Of a DNA stretch of 64,000 nucleotides, positions 54,498 through 62,782 are shown piece by piece (the stretch's first letter is position 1; every line of letters starts with the position of its first letter). Source of the DNA: JANQGH01 sp039177555 (lineage in GTDB: Bacteria; Pseudomonadota; Alphaproteobacteria; DSM-16000; Inquilinaceae); contig JBCDFV010000005.1 of NCBI GenBank assembly GCA_039177555.1, positions 83,784-147,783 of the forward strand, in the 5' to 3' direction. A program made the translations under genes and the position numbers. The notes under the pieces were generated by a model that did not search any database, was not told the DNA's origin, and saw only the letters and a list, made by a program, of their open reading frames with translations.

Positions 54498-55673
54498 GTG
54501 ACCGACCGCCCCTGGGCGCCCATTCTCGGGCGGCATTTCATCGACGAAGCGCCGGCATCGGACACGCGCGGTATCTCCGACGCCTTGTTCCGGCGCCTGC
54601 TGGCAGCTGACGTGCCGCTGCTGCGCGCCAACATCGCCTTGACCACCTTGCATCCGGAGTTCACCGGTTTCAGCTATCGTTGGACGCGCCAGACCGATGA
54701 AACGGTCGAGGTCGAGGGGCGGCGCATTAGGGTCGAGCATGGGCTCTACGACCGCAGTCCCTACAAGCTTTTCTTCGAGGACGGCTATGCCGGCATCCGC
54801 CGCCGGCTCGAGCGGCCCGACGAGTTGAACGATCTCGGCGTGCTTGACGAGATGCGGGCGATGGGCGCCACGGATTACGTCGCCATGGCGACATCGGCGG
54901 GCATTATCGGTGGCGTCACGGCAACCTGGACGACGGACCGGCCGGGAGGCTTTGCCACGGACGAACTCGTGCTCATTGACCGCGAGCTAACGGCGACCAC
55001 CCATCTGCTCGAAAACCGAAATCTGCGTGAGACAACGGGTCATTTGCTCGACACCTATGTTGGGCCGCGTGCCGGTGCCCGCATCCTGACCGGCGAGATC
55101 GCTCGCGGCAGTGGCGAAACGCTGGAGGCGGTGATCTGGCTGGTCGACTTGCGCGGCTATACGGCCCTGTCCGATCGGTTGCCGCGAGATCGCCTGATCG
55201 CTTTGTTGAACGCCTATTACGACAGGGTGATATCGCCCGTGCTGGCGCACGGCGGCGAGGTCATCAAGTTCATCGGTGATGGCGTGCTGGCGATCTTTCC
55301 AACCGATATCGAGGGCGGTGCGACGGCGGCCTGCGTGGCGGCCATGGCGGCCGCCGACGAGGCAGGGGCGGCAATCGACGCATGGAATGGGGAGACGGGT
55401 CCGGATCAAGAGGATCTCGACATTGGCATCGTCATGCATCTCGGTGACGTCAGCTTCGGCAATGTCGGTGCCGCGCGCAGGTTGGACTTCACCGTGATCG
55501 GACCCGCCGTCAACCTGGCAAGCCGGCTGGAACGGCTCTGCTCCGAGATCGGCGATCGCGTGCTGGTGTCGGGTGCCGTCGCCGAGCACGTGCCCGACCA
55601 GGTCGAGCTTATCGGCGCCCGTCGTCTGCGCGGGCTGTCGCGGCCGCAGATGGTTTATCGGCGGCGCCTCTGA
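54498..55673 (+). CDS. Class III adenylate/guanylate cyclase with N-terminal sensory-like domain
   Basis: A 391-residue protein. The C-terminal cyclase homology domain (about 195-391) has the first metal Asp in WLVDLRGYTAL, the adenine-selecting Lys in EVIKFIGDG, the second metal Asp in GDGVLAIF and the Asn-Arg pair in GPAVNLASRLERL. This favours adenylate cyclase. The N-terminal region (about 20-180) is of the type found upstream of cyclase domains in alphaproteobacteria and has no membrane helix; its ligand is unknown. No adjacent partner gene suggests its pathway. Confidence 0.88.
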   Translation: MTDRPWAPILGRHFIDEAPASDTRGISDALFRRLLAADVPLLRANIALTTLHPEFTGFSYRWTRQTDETVEVEGRRIRVEHGLYDRSPYKLFFEDGYAGIRRRLERPDELNDLGVLDEMRAMGATDYVAMATSAGIIGGVTATWTTDRPGGFATDELVLIDRELTATTHLLENRNLRETTGHLLDTYVGPRAGARILTGEIARGSGETLEAVIWLVDLRGYTALSDRLPRDRLIALLNAYYDRVISPVLAHGGEVIKFIGDGVLAIFPTDIEGGATAACVAAMAAADEAGAAIDAWNGETGPDQEDLDIGIVMHLGDVSFGNVGAARRLDFTVIGPAVNLASRLERLCSEIGDRVLVSGAVAEHVPDQVELIGARRLRGLSRPQMVYRRRL

Positions 55674-55748
55674 TCCTCGCTCGCGTTGTCCAGCGCACTG
55701 TTGCTTCGCCGGGAGATCGGGTTTTCGGTTTCGATGCCGGAGAGCCGT

Positions 55749-55796
55749 TTGACAGCTCATTGGGCGCTGCTACTATAATATATCACCATATATCAA
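55749..55796 (+). promoter_or_regulatory. Promoter region with AT-rich repeats ahead of the second TctCBA operon
   Basis: A TTGACA (55749-55754) and a perfect TATAAT (55774-55779) are separated by 19 bases, somewhat long. Immediately after, ATATATCA is repeated directly (within 55778-55795) in an otherwise GC-rich sequence. The GntR regulator at the end of this operon could bind here. Nothing more can be shown from sequence. Confidence 0.45.
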
Positions 55797-55814
55797 GATT
55801 GGGGGGAACGCGAA

Positions 55815-56789
55815 ATGTCGATAACCAGAATTGCAGCCATCGCTTGCAGCCTCGGCGCGGCGTCGGTTCTGGCCTTGGCGCCAGCCGGTGCGCAGGCGGA
55901 ATGGCCGGAGCGGCCGGTCACCATCATCGTGCCAGCCGGCGCCGGCGGCGGCACGGACGCCACCGGCCGATTGCTGGCGTTGGGTTTGGAAGAACAGTTC
56001 GGGCAGCCCTTCAATGTGGTCAACCAGGGCCAGGGCGGCGGGGTGGTCGGCTTCACCAGCATCACGACGGCGGAACCCGACGGCTACACGCTGGGTGTGA
56101 TCTACAATTTCGCCCATTACCGGCCGATGGGGCAAGGCGACTTCGATGTCGATGACATGACGCCGATCGCACAGTTCAATTTCGATCCGGCCGGTTTCAA
56201 CGTTCCGTCCAATTCCCAATGGGAAACGATCAGCCAGGCGCTGGACGACATCAAGGCGGACCCGGGGGCATACAACATCGCCTGCGGCGGAGGGTGCGGC
56301 GGGTCTTGGCCGATCGCCCTGGCCACCTTGTTGCGCGAATGGGATGTCGATCTCAACGAGGTCCAGATGATCTCGGGCCAAGGTGCCGCCGCCGCCCTGC
56401 AGGAGATGGTCGCTGGCGGCTTTGACGTCGTGCCCAGTTCAGTGCCGGAGGCCGGTCCGCTGATCGAGTCGGGACTTGTCGACGGGCTGGCGGTGTTCGG
56501 CACCGAGCGGTTGGAGGCCTTTCCCGATATCCCGACGCTTCAGGAAGAGACCGGATTGGACCTCGAACTCGGAGCTTGGCGCGGTCTTGTCGGCCCCGCT
56601 GGACTGCCGGACGACATTGCCGCACAGCTCTCGGCGGCAATGGAAGAGATCTACAACAGTGAAGCGTTCCAGACGGCGCTGACCTCGCGTGGCTTTGGTC
56701 TGCGCTGGCGTGATGCGGAGGATTTCGAGACCTTCATGCTGTCGGAACAAGACAGCGTCCGTCAGCTGATCAGCACGCTCGGCTTCTAG
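55815..56789 (+). CDS. Tripartite tricarboxylate transporter substrate-binding protein (TctC), second cassette
   Basis: A 324-residue binding protein of the TctC/Bug family. The signal peptide ends around APAGAQA; the mature start is EWPERPVTIIVPAGAGGGTDATGR. NVVNQGQGGGVVGFTSI and EPDGYTLGV are typical. It has a strong GGGGGGAA site before the ATG. It is a paralogue of the binding protein at 49575 but clearly diverged, so the ligand is likely different. Confidence 0.92.
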   Translation: MSITRIAAIACSLGAASVLALAPAGAQAEWPERPVTIIVPAGAGGGTDATGRLLALGLEEQFGQPFNVVNQGQGGGVVGFTSITTAEPDGYTLGVIYNFAHYRPMGQGDFDVDDMTPIAQFNFDPAGFNVPSNSQWETISQALDDIKADPGAYNIACGGGCGGSWPIALATLLREWDVDLNEVQMISGQGAAAALQEMVAGGFDVVPSSVPEAGPLIESGLVDGLAVFGTERLEAFPDIPTLQEETGLDLELGAWRGLVGPAGLPDDIAAQLSAAMEEIYNSEAFQTALTSRGFGLRWRDAEDFETFMLSEQDSVRQLISTLGF

Positions 56790-56820
56790 ACCGGACAGCG
56801 TCAGGGCGACGAGGCCGCCA

Positions 56821-57336
56821 ATGCGGTGGCTTAGGCATACGCGGGCCACCGGCATTGGCTTCATCCTGCTGGGCCTCGTCGTACTGGCGCTGTCCCTGGA
56901 CTTGGAAGGGCCGCGCCACATGGCCTACGGTCCGGGCCTGTTTCCGTCAGCTCTCGGCATCTTGATGGTACTCGCCGGGCTGGTGGTCGCCTTCAGCCGG
57001 GACAGCGGTGCGCCGGAGGCATCCGTCGACCCGGAACCGGCAGCCGACGAACCGCCATCGGACGGTGAACCGTCGCGTGACCGGGTTGCGGCGTTTGCGG
57101 TGTTCGCGGTCGCGCCGTTCGTTTTTGTACTCGCGCTGCCCATCCTCGGCTTTTTGATTGCAACGCCGGTTCTGATCGCGGTTTTGGCCCTGGTCTCCGG
57201 TGCTCGCTGGCCGACCGCGGTTGCGACCGGCGTGGTCAGCACTGTACTGCTCCAGACAATCTTCCAACAGGTGATGCGGGTACCGCTGCCCTGGGGCCTG
57301 CTTGAGCGCTATGCCGGTGTCCTGACATGGATGTGA
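56821..57336 (+). CDS. TctB small membrane subunit, second cassette
   Basis: A 171-residue small membrane subunit with four predicted helices: GIGFILLGLVVLALSL, YGPGLFPSALGILMVLAGLVV, AVFAVAPFVFVLALPILGFL and AVATGVVSTVLLQTIF. A soluble loop rich in Pro and acidic residues lies between helices 2 and 3. It starts 31 bases after the binding protein gene and its end overlaps tctA by ten bases. Confidence 0.88.
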   Translation: MRWLRHTRATGIGFILLGLVVLALSLDLEGPRHMAYGPGLFPSALGILMVLAGLVVAFSRDSGAPEASVDPEPAADEPPSDGEPSRDRVAAFAVFAVAPFVFVLALPILGFLIATPVLIAVLALVSGARWPTAVATGVVSTVLLQTIFQQVMRVPLPWGLLERYAGVLTWM

Positions 57337-58826
57337 TCGTCCAAGCGGCGGCGCTTCTAGCCGACCCCTATGTCATACTGGTCATGGTCGCCGCTTCGAT
57401 CTACGGGCTGGCGGTCGGGTCGGTTCCGGGCCTGACGGCGACCATGGCGGTAGCCCTGATCATCCCGATCACGTTTTTCATGGACCCGATACCGGCGCTG
57501 GCGGCGGTCATGAGCCTGTCAGCCATGGCGATCTTCGCTGGTGACCTGCCGGGCGCGCTGCTGCGCATCCCCGGCACGCCGGCATCGGCGGCCTACGCCA
57601 ACGAGGCTTACGCCATGACCCGCAAAGGTCAGGCGGGACTGGCGCTTGGCGTCGGCTTGGTGTGTTCTGCGATCGGTGGCATCGTTGGGGCAGTTGTGCT
57701 GATCGCCGCCGCCCCGTGGCTGGCGCGTATCGCACTGCAGTTTTCCAGCTATGAGAAGTTTTGGCTCGCCTGTCTGGGCCTGCTGGCGGCAATCGCGGTC
57801 AGCCAGCGCAGTTGGATCAAGGGTTTCCTGTCGTTGCTGCTGGGGCTCACGATCGCGCAGATCGGGCTGGATCCCGTGTCGGGGCTGATGCGCTTCACCT
57901 TCGGCTTCAGCGACCTGGCGGGCGGCCTGGGCTTTATTCCGGTGCTCATTGGCTTCTTCGCGGTCCCGGAACTGCTGCGCTACGCCCTTGGCCGAAGCCC
58001 GACCCGGACCGTCAAGTCCCAGCCGGCGCGCCGACTGTTTTCTGGTGTCGGCAGAGAACTCGTAAGGCAACGGGGCGGCATTGCGCGCGGGTCGGTCATT
58101 GGCACGGTGATCGGCTCGATACCAGGGGCCGGCGCGGACATTGCCGCCTATGTCAGCTATGCGGTGGCGCGCCGCCTGTCGCCGCGCCGTGACCGCTTCG
58201 GCACCGGCGTTCCGGACGGGATCGCCAGCGCGTCGGCCGCCAACAACAGTTCAATCGGTGGGGCGCTGGTGCCAGCGACGGTCTTTGGCATCCCGGGCGA
58301 CAGCTTGACGGCCATCATCATCGGCGTGCTGTTCCTTAAGGGACTAAACCCCGGTCCCTCCGTGTTCCTGGTAAACCCGGAACTGATCACCGCAGTGTTT
58401 TTGGCCTTCTTGCTGGCGAATGTCATGATCGTTCCGTTCGGCTTTGCCGCCATTGCCGGCTTTCAATACGTCTTGCGGGTGCCGCGATCGGTCTTGATGC
58501 CGGTCATCCTCGGTTTTTGCATGGTTGGCGCGTTCGCCGTTGAAAACACGGTCTTCGCCATTTTGACCATGGCCGCCATGGGGCTGGTCGCGTTTGTGTT
58601 GGAGGAGAATGACTATCCGTTGGCACCGGCGATACTGGGCTTGGTCATTGGCCCGATGCTTGAGGAGAATTTGCTGCTGTCTCTGACTCGCGCCCGCGGA
58701 AACCTGTTTGCCTTTGTCGAGCGTCCCGTTTCGATGGGTCTGGCAATTGTCGTGATCGGACTTTGCCTCGTGCCCTTGGCCCTGTTCTTGGCAAGGCGGC
58801 TGCGCCATTCGGACCGGCGGCCATGA
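57327..58826 (+). CDS. TctA large membrane subunit, second cassette
   Basis: A 499-residue TctA permease with about twelve helices. Motifs are GSVPGLTATMAVALIIP, FAGDLPGALLRIPGTPASAAYANEAYAMTRKGQAG (in parts) and ANNSSIGGALVPATVFGIPGDS. It pairs with the TctB and TctC genes immediately upstream. Its stop overlaps the GntR start (ATGA). Confidence 0.94.
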   Translation: MDVIVQAAALLADPYVILVMVAASIYGLAVGSVPGLTATMAVALIIPITFFMDPIPALAAVMSLSAMAIFAGDLPGALLRIPGTPASAAYANEAYAMTRKGQAGLALGVGLVCSAIGGIVGAVVLIAAAPWLARIALQFSSYEKFWLACLGLLAAIAVSQRSWIKGFLSLLLGLTIAQIGLDPVSGLMRFTFGFSDLAGGLGFIPVLIGFFAVPELLRYALGRSPTRTVKSQPARRLFSGVGRELVRQRGGIARGSVIGTVIGSIPGAGADIAAYVSYAVARRLSPRRDRFGTGVPDGIASASAANNSSIGGALVPATVFGIPGDSLTAIIIGVLFLKGLNPGPSVFLVNPELITAVFLAFLLANVMIVPFGFAAIAGFQYVLRVPRSVLMPVILGFCMVGAFAVENTVFAILTMAAMGLVAFVLEENDYPLAPAILGLVIGPMLEENLLLSLTRARGNLFAFVERPVSMGLAIVVIGLCLVPLALFLARRLRHSDRRP

Positions 58827-59512
58827 CCATCGCCTGGCTGGACACCGCCGCAACCGACAGTCTGGCGGATACTGCCTATCGCCGGATCGAGGAGGATATC
58901 GTCACATTGCGCCTGGCGCCTGGTGCGATGACCACCGAGCAGCAACTGTGCGCCGCGCTGGGCATGGGCCGGACGCCCGTGCGCGAGGCGCTGTTGCGGC
59001 TGGCAGAGGGTTATCTGGCGCGGATCGTGGCCAGAAAGGGCGTTCTGATCCGTCCTATCGAAGTCGACTATGCGCTAATGACGCTCGAGATCCGCCGTTT
59101 GGTCGAGCATCTGGTCGTGCGCCGCGCGGTGCAGCATGCCGACGAGCTCGAACGGGCGCAGCTGATGGAGATGGCGCCGCTGATGGGCGAGGCGGCGGCC
59201 GTCCCCGACGTTCACCGTTTCATGCGGCTCGACGATGCCTTCAATCGGCTGGTCGCAAGGGCAGCACGGCATGAGGTGGCGGCCCGCACGATCGTACCAC
59301 TGCACAGCGTCAGCCGACGCATCGGGTTCGTGTTGGCCGGCGGGGACGGGCAGGGACTCGACGAGACCGGCGGCTGGCATGCCCGCCTGATGCTGGCGAT
59401 CGCCTCTGGAGATGCGTCCGAAGCCGCGGCATCGCTCGATCGGTTGCTGGATATGTCGGCCGAAATAGCGCGCAGGGTGGGTGCACTGCAGGCGCGGAGT
59501 GTGGCGTCGTGA
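58823..59512 (+). CDS. GntR family regulator (FCD-type) of the second TctCBA cassette
   Basis: A 229-residue FadR-like GntR regulator. The winged helix is IEEDIVTLRLAPGAMTTEQQLCAALGMGRTPVREALLRLAEG (in parts: LGMGRTPVREAL), followed by an all-helical FCD ligand domain, in which metal-binding His residues are common. The ATG at 58823 overlaps the tctA stop; an open frame reaching to 58763 lies inside tctA. It probably senses an organic acid carried by the transporter. A GTG-started dehydrogenase gene overlaps its stop. Confidence 0.92.
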   Translation: MTIAWLDTAATDSLADTAYRRIEEDIVTLRLAPGAMTTEQQLCAALGMGRTPVREALLRLAEGYLARIVARKGVLIRPIEVDYALMTLEIRRLVEHLVVRRAVQHADELERAQLMEMAPLMGEAAAVPDVHRFMRLDDAFNRLVARAARHEVAARTIVPLHSVSRRIGFVLAGGDGQGLDETGGWHARLMLAIASGDASEAAASLDRLLDMSAEIARRVGALQARSVAS

Positions 59513-60498
59513 TCGCCATCGTTGCCTATGGCAGTCCGGTCGCTGGCCGTGCCTCGTGGCTGGCTGATACCTTGGGCGACGGCTTTTCCGTTACGACGTT
59601 GGACTATGCGGCTGACGGAGCGCAAAAGCACCAGGCACTGGCCAACGCCGACGGCGTGGTGACTGTCCGATGGCACACCGGGCTGGGCGACGCCGATAGT
59701 ATCCGGCTCGTTCAGGTTCCGGGGGTCGGTTGCGACGAGATCGAAGTCGGGGCGTTGCCGACAAACGCCACCCTATGCAATGTGCGCGGCCATGGCGCCG
59801 GCACCGCGGAATATGTCGTCCTGCAGCTGCTCGAATGGTGTCATGGCTTGGGCGCGGCCGATGCCGATTTCCGTGCCGGTTCGTGGCAGAGGTCCAGCCG
59901 GTTTGGCGCGCCGCCGCATCGCGAGTTGTGCGGCGCGACCGTGGGCATTATCGGCTATGGCGAGATCGGTCGCGCCGTCGCCGAACGTCTGTCACCCTTC
60001 GGCGTGCGGCTGCTGGCGGCAAACCGATCGCGCGCCTCCGACGAGACGATTTCCGGCTGGTTCGGGCTGGACCAGTTGGCCGAGATGTTGGTGGCCTGCG
60101 ATTTCGCCGTGCTGGCAATTCCGCTGGTCGAGGCGACCCACGCCCTGATCGGCGAGCCGGAACTCAATGCGCTCGGCGCGGACGGTGTCTTGATCAATAT
60201 CGCTCGCGGGCCGGTCGTCGACGAAACGGCCCTGTGGAACGCGCTTCGTAGTCGCGGGTTGGGGGGCGCGGTCTTGGATGTCTGGTACCAATATCCAGAC
60301 GAGGAGACACCGCGCCGTCGTCCATCGAGATTTCCGTTCCACGACCTGCCAAACGTTCGCATGACACCTCATATCGCAGGCTGGACCGACGGCACTGTGG
60401 CACGGCGATGGTTGGACATCGCGGAAAACTGCCGCCGACTGGCCACGGGTCGGCCGTTTCTCAATGTCGTGAGGCGAGCGCCCGGTCACGTGCCCTAG
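59509..60498 (+). CDS. D-2-hydroxyacid dehydrogenase
   Basis: A 329-residue NAD(P)-dependent dehydrogenase. The nucleotide-binding motif is TVGIIGYGEIGRAVAERL, the active-site Arg lies in INIARGPVVDETAL, and the late catalytic His is in MTPHIAGWTDGT. Substrates of the family include hydroxypyruvate, glyoxylate and D-lactate. The GTG start at 59509 overlaps the GntR stop (GTGA), so it belongs to the second TctCBA operon and may act on the imported acid. Confidence 0.9.
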   Translation: MIAIVAYGSPVAGRASWLADTLGDGFSVTTLDYAADGAQKHQALANADGVVTVRWHTGLGDADSIRLVQVPGVGCDEIEVGALPTNATLCNVRGHGAGTAEYVVLQLLEWCHGLGAADADFRAGSWQRSSRFGAPPHRELCGATVGIIGYGEIGRAVAERLSPFGVRLLAANRSRASDETISGWFGLDQLAEMLVACDFAVLAIPLVEATHALIGEPELNALGADGVLINIARGPVVDETALWNALRSRGLGGAVLDVWYQYPDEETPRRRPSRFPFHDLPNVRMTPHIAGWTDGTVARRWLDIAENCRRLATGRPFLNVVRRAPGHVP

Positions 60499-60609
60499 AG
60501 GATTTTGTCGGCATCCTCCTGTGATCGTGCGACGGGTTTTCCGACTTCCACCGTTGAAAGGGCTATCGGCATGGTGAGGAGCCGTGCCTGCCCCCAACGG
60601 AGTGGAATA

Positions 60610-61077
60610 ATGAAGCGTACTTTGATGATAGCGACTTTGATCGGATCCGTGGCTGTCGGCGGCGTCGCCCTGGCCGACGGTGGCGGCGATCGCGATGGCG
60701 ACCGTCACGGCCATCGTGGTTCGCCGGAAGATCGCGTGACCATGTTGATGGAGAGATTTGACGCCGATGGCGACGGCCAGATTACGGTCGAGGAGGTCGA
60801 GGCCCTACGGACCGCCCGTTTCAACGAGGCGGATGCCAATGGCGACGGCGTCATCGATATCACCGAGTTCCAGGCCGCCGCCGAGGCGCGCGCCGCGGAG
60901 CGGATGGCCGAACGGGCGGCGGAGATGTTCGCCCGCATCGATCAGGATGGCGACGGCCAACTCACCCAGGACGATCTGGGCGGCCGCGAAGGCAGGATGT
61001 TCGAGAATGCCGATGAGAACGGCGACGGTGTCCTGACCGAAGATGAACTGCTTAACGCACGCCCCCCTCGGCGCTAG
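60610..61077 (+). CDS. Exported four-EF-hand calcium-binding protein
   Basis: A 155-residue protein with a signal peptide (residues 1-22, ending VALA). Four canonical EF-hand loops lie at about 51-62 (DADGDGQITVEE), 75-86 (DANGDGVIDITE), 111-122 (DQDGDGQLTQDD) and 135-146 (DENGDGVLTEDE). An acidic/His-rich stretch follows the leader. It probably binds calcium or another divalent metal in the periplasm. It is the first gene of a run with an ECF sigma factor, its probable anti-sigma factor and a periplasmic sensor-like protein. The ATG is preceded by GGAGTGG. Confidence 0.9.
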   Translation: MKRTLMIATLIGSVAVGGVALADGGGDRDGDRHGHRGSPEDRVTMLMERFDADGDGQITVEEVEALRTARFNEADANGDGVIDITEFQAAAEARAAERMAERAAEMFARIDQDGDGQLTQDDLGGREGRMFENADENGDGVLTEDELLNARPPRR

Positions 61078-61092
61078 GCTGTCATCTTTGCG

Positions 61093-61116
61093 CGGGGGCG
61101 GCTTCGGCCGTCCCCG
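61093..61116 (+). other. Stable UUCG-capped hairpin between the EF-hand and sigma factor genes
   Basis: The RNA would form a 10-bp GC-rich stem (61093-61102 with 61107-61116, one G-U pair) closed by the tetraloop TTCG. It lacks a T-run, so it is not a classical terminator. It starts 15 bases after the EF-hand stop and could stabilise the upstream mRNA or attenuate the sigma factor. Confidence 0.55.
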
Positions 61117-61151
61117 CCACCCCTGGTGGAAGGCCACAGGCGAGGTCTGGA

Positions 61152-61718
61152 TTGGATCGACAGCCGTCCGACGACGTGCTGATGGGCCGGATCGCCACGG
61201 GCGATGCACCGGCCTTTCGCCTGTTGCTGGACCGGCATCTGGCGGCCGTGACGGCCTTCTGCTATCGCCAACTGGGCGACCGGTCAGAGGCCGAAGACGC
61301 CGCGCAGGACACCTTCCTGAAGGTCTGGCAGGCCGCCGCCGGGTGGAAGCCCGAGGCCAAGCCGACGACTTGGATTTATCGCATTGCCGTCAATCAATGC
61401 ATCGACCGGCATCGCAAGAGGCGGCCGCAGGCGGATCTGGATGCCGCCGCCGACGTGGCAAGCGCCGAGCCGAACCCGGAGCAGGCGGCAGCGCGGGCCG
61501 ATCTGGACCGCAAGGTGCGCACCGCCATGGAGGCGCTGCCGGAACGCCAAAGGCTGGCACTGGTGCTGTGCCACTATCAGGGTCTGAGCCAGGCCGAGGC
61601 TGCCGAGGTTCTGGGCACGGGGGTAGGGGCCGTGGAATCGTTGCTGGGGCGGGCGCGGCGCGAGTTGAAGAAGCTGCTTGCGGCTGATATTGCGCAGATG
61701 AAGGAGAAGGTCGCATGA
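61152..61718 (+). CDS. ECF-type RNA polymerase sigma factor
   Basis: A 188-residue extracytoplasmic-function sigma factor. Region 2 has FRLLLDRHLAAVTAFCYRQLGDRSEAEDAAQDTFLKVW (in parts: GDRSEAEDAAQDTFLKVW) and region 4 has ALVLCHYQGLSQAEAAEVLGTGVGAVESLLGRARRELKK (in parts: LSQAEAAEVLG). It lacks sigma region 3. The start used is TTG at 61152, with a GAGG site seven bases before it; an ATG at 61182 is an alternative. The next gene starts inside its stop (ATGA), the usual sigma/anti-sigma coupling. Confidence 0.93.
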   Translation: MDRQPSDDVLMGRIATGDAPAFRLLLDRHLAAVTAFCYRQLGDRSEAEDAAQDTFLKVWQAAAGWKPEAKPTTWIYRIAVNQCIDRHRKRRPQADLDAAADVASAEPNPEQAAARADLDRKVRTAMEALPERQRLALVLCHYQGLSQAEAAEVLGTGVGAVESLLGRARRELKKLLAADIAQMKEKVA

Positions 61719-62206
61719 ACGCGGATGGCAAGGATCGGACGGAGATGGGCCCGACCGGCGTGCCCGACGGACGCGGCGGCGATCGGATCGTTGACTGGCT
61801 GGACCGGTGGGGGGCCGATCTGGCGGCCTGGCCCGATCAGGCGGCCGCCGGCGAGGCGCGCCGTATGATCGACCGGGATTCTGTGGCGCAGGCCCATTGG
61901 GCGGAGGCGCGGGCGCTGGACGGCCTGCTGGACACCGCAGCCGTCCCTGAACCGAGCGCCGATTTGGCCGATAGAATTCTGGCCAAGGCCATGGCCATAC
62001 CCCCGCCTAATGACGTCGTATCGCTTGCGGGCACCGGCCGCCGTCGACACTTGGGGTGGCCATCGCTCGCCCTGGCCGCGTCCCTGGTGATGGGTCTTGT
62101 CGTCGGTGTCGGCGTATCACCGGACACGTTCGACGGTTGGCTGGGCGGCACGACAGTCTATGCCGCCGATTATCTCGGCTTCGGTTCGCTGGAGGTCGTT
62201 GAATGA
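61715..62206 (+). CDS. Probable membrane anti-sigma factor
   Basis: A 163-residue protein that I do not place in a named family with certainty. It has a predicted cytoplasmic part with WLDRWGADLAAWPDQAAAGEARRM, one membrane helix (about 118-137, LALAASLVMGLVVGVGVS) and a short periplasmic tail. Its start overlaps the sigma factor stop (ATGA), which with this topology supports an anti-sigma role. It lacks a visible zinc-binding HxxxCxxC motif. Confidence 0.7.
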   Translation: MNADGKDRTEMGPTGVPDGRGGDRIVDWLDRWGADLAAWPDQAAAGEARRMIDRDSVAQAHWAEARALDGLLDTAAVPEPSADLADRILAKAMAIPPPNDVVSLAGTGRRRHLGWPSLALAASLVMGLVVGVGVSPDTFDGWLGGTTVYAADYLGFGSLEVVE

Positions 62207-62712
62207 CCGACACACCGCCCCAGCCTGAGCGCCCGGACGAAAAGCCCCATCGACGACGTCGCAAAGGGCGGTGGAAGACGATCGCGCTGGTCGCGTCGCT
62301 GGCGCTCAACCTGTTCATTGTCGCGTTCATCCTGGGCCAGGCAACCAGAGGCTATCTAGACGACGGCCGCCGGCCCTTCGATCGAGGCTCTCCACGCGTG
62401 GACTGGGGGCAGGTCGTCGACCATTTGCCGCAAGAGGTGCGCGACGAGGCCAGGGTCATCGTGCGCGAGAGCGGTGAGCGGATGCGGGTGATTCTGCCCG
62501 ACCTTCAGCGCGCGCGCGATGCCGCTGGGCGCGCGCTGCTGGCCGAGCCTTATGATCAAGATGCGGCTCGCGCGGCGTTTGCCGAGGTGCGGCAGTACAC
62601 CGATCAGGTTCAGGAGGTCATCCAGCAGGGGCTATTGCAGCTGGCGATTGAACTGACGCCGGAAGAACGCCGCCGCTTGTTCGAGCGCCTGCCGCCGCCG
62701 GTCAGGCCTTAG
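62203..62712 (+). CDS. Spy/CnrX-like periplasmic heavy-metal-sensor family protein
   Basis: A 169-residue protein with a basic N-terminus, a membrane anchor (about 26-45, IALVASLALNLFIVAFILGQ) and a periplasmic, largely helical domain. That domain has REVRDEARVIVRESGERMR-like helices and LTPEERRRLFERL at the end, as in the heavy-metal resistance/Spy/ZraP group. It overlaps the putative anti-sigma gene by four bases. By analogy with CnrX it could relay a periplasmic signal to the anti-sigma factor; metal binding is not shown, as no clear His/Met cluster is seen. Confidence 0.78.
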   Translation: MTDTPPQPERPDEKPHRRRRKGRWKTIALVASLALNLFIVAFILGQATRGYLDDGRRPFDRGSPRVDWGQVVDHLPQEVRDEARVIVRESGERMRVILPDLQRARDAAGRALLAEPYDQDAARAAFAEVRQYTDQVQEVIQQGLLQLAIELTPEERRRLFERLPPPVRP

Positions 62713-62782
62713 AGACTTCGGTAATCTTCCGACTTGCGTTCGCGGCCTTGGCCCGGCATTCCTGATCGGGGGAGGCTGTCCG

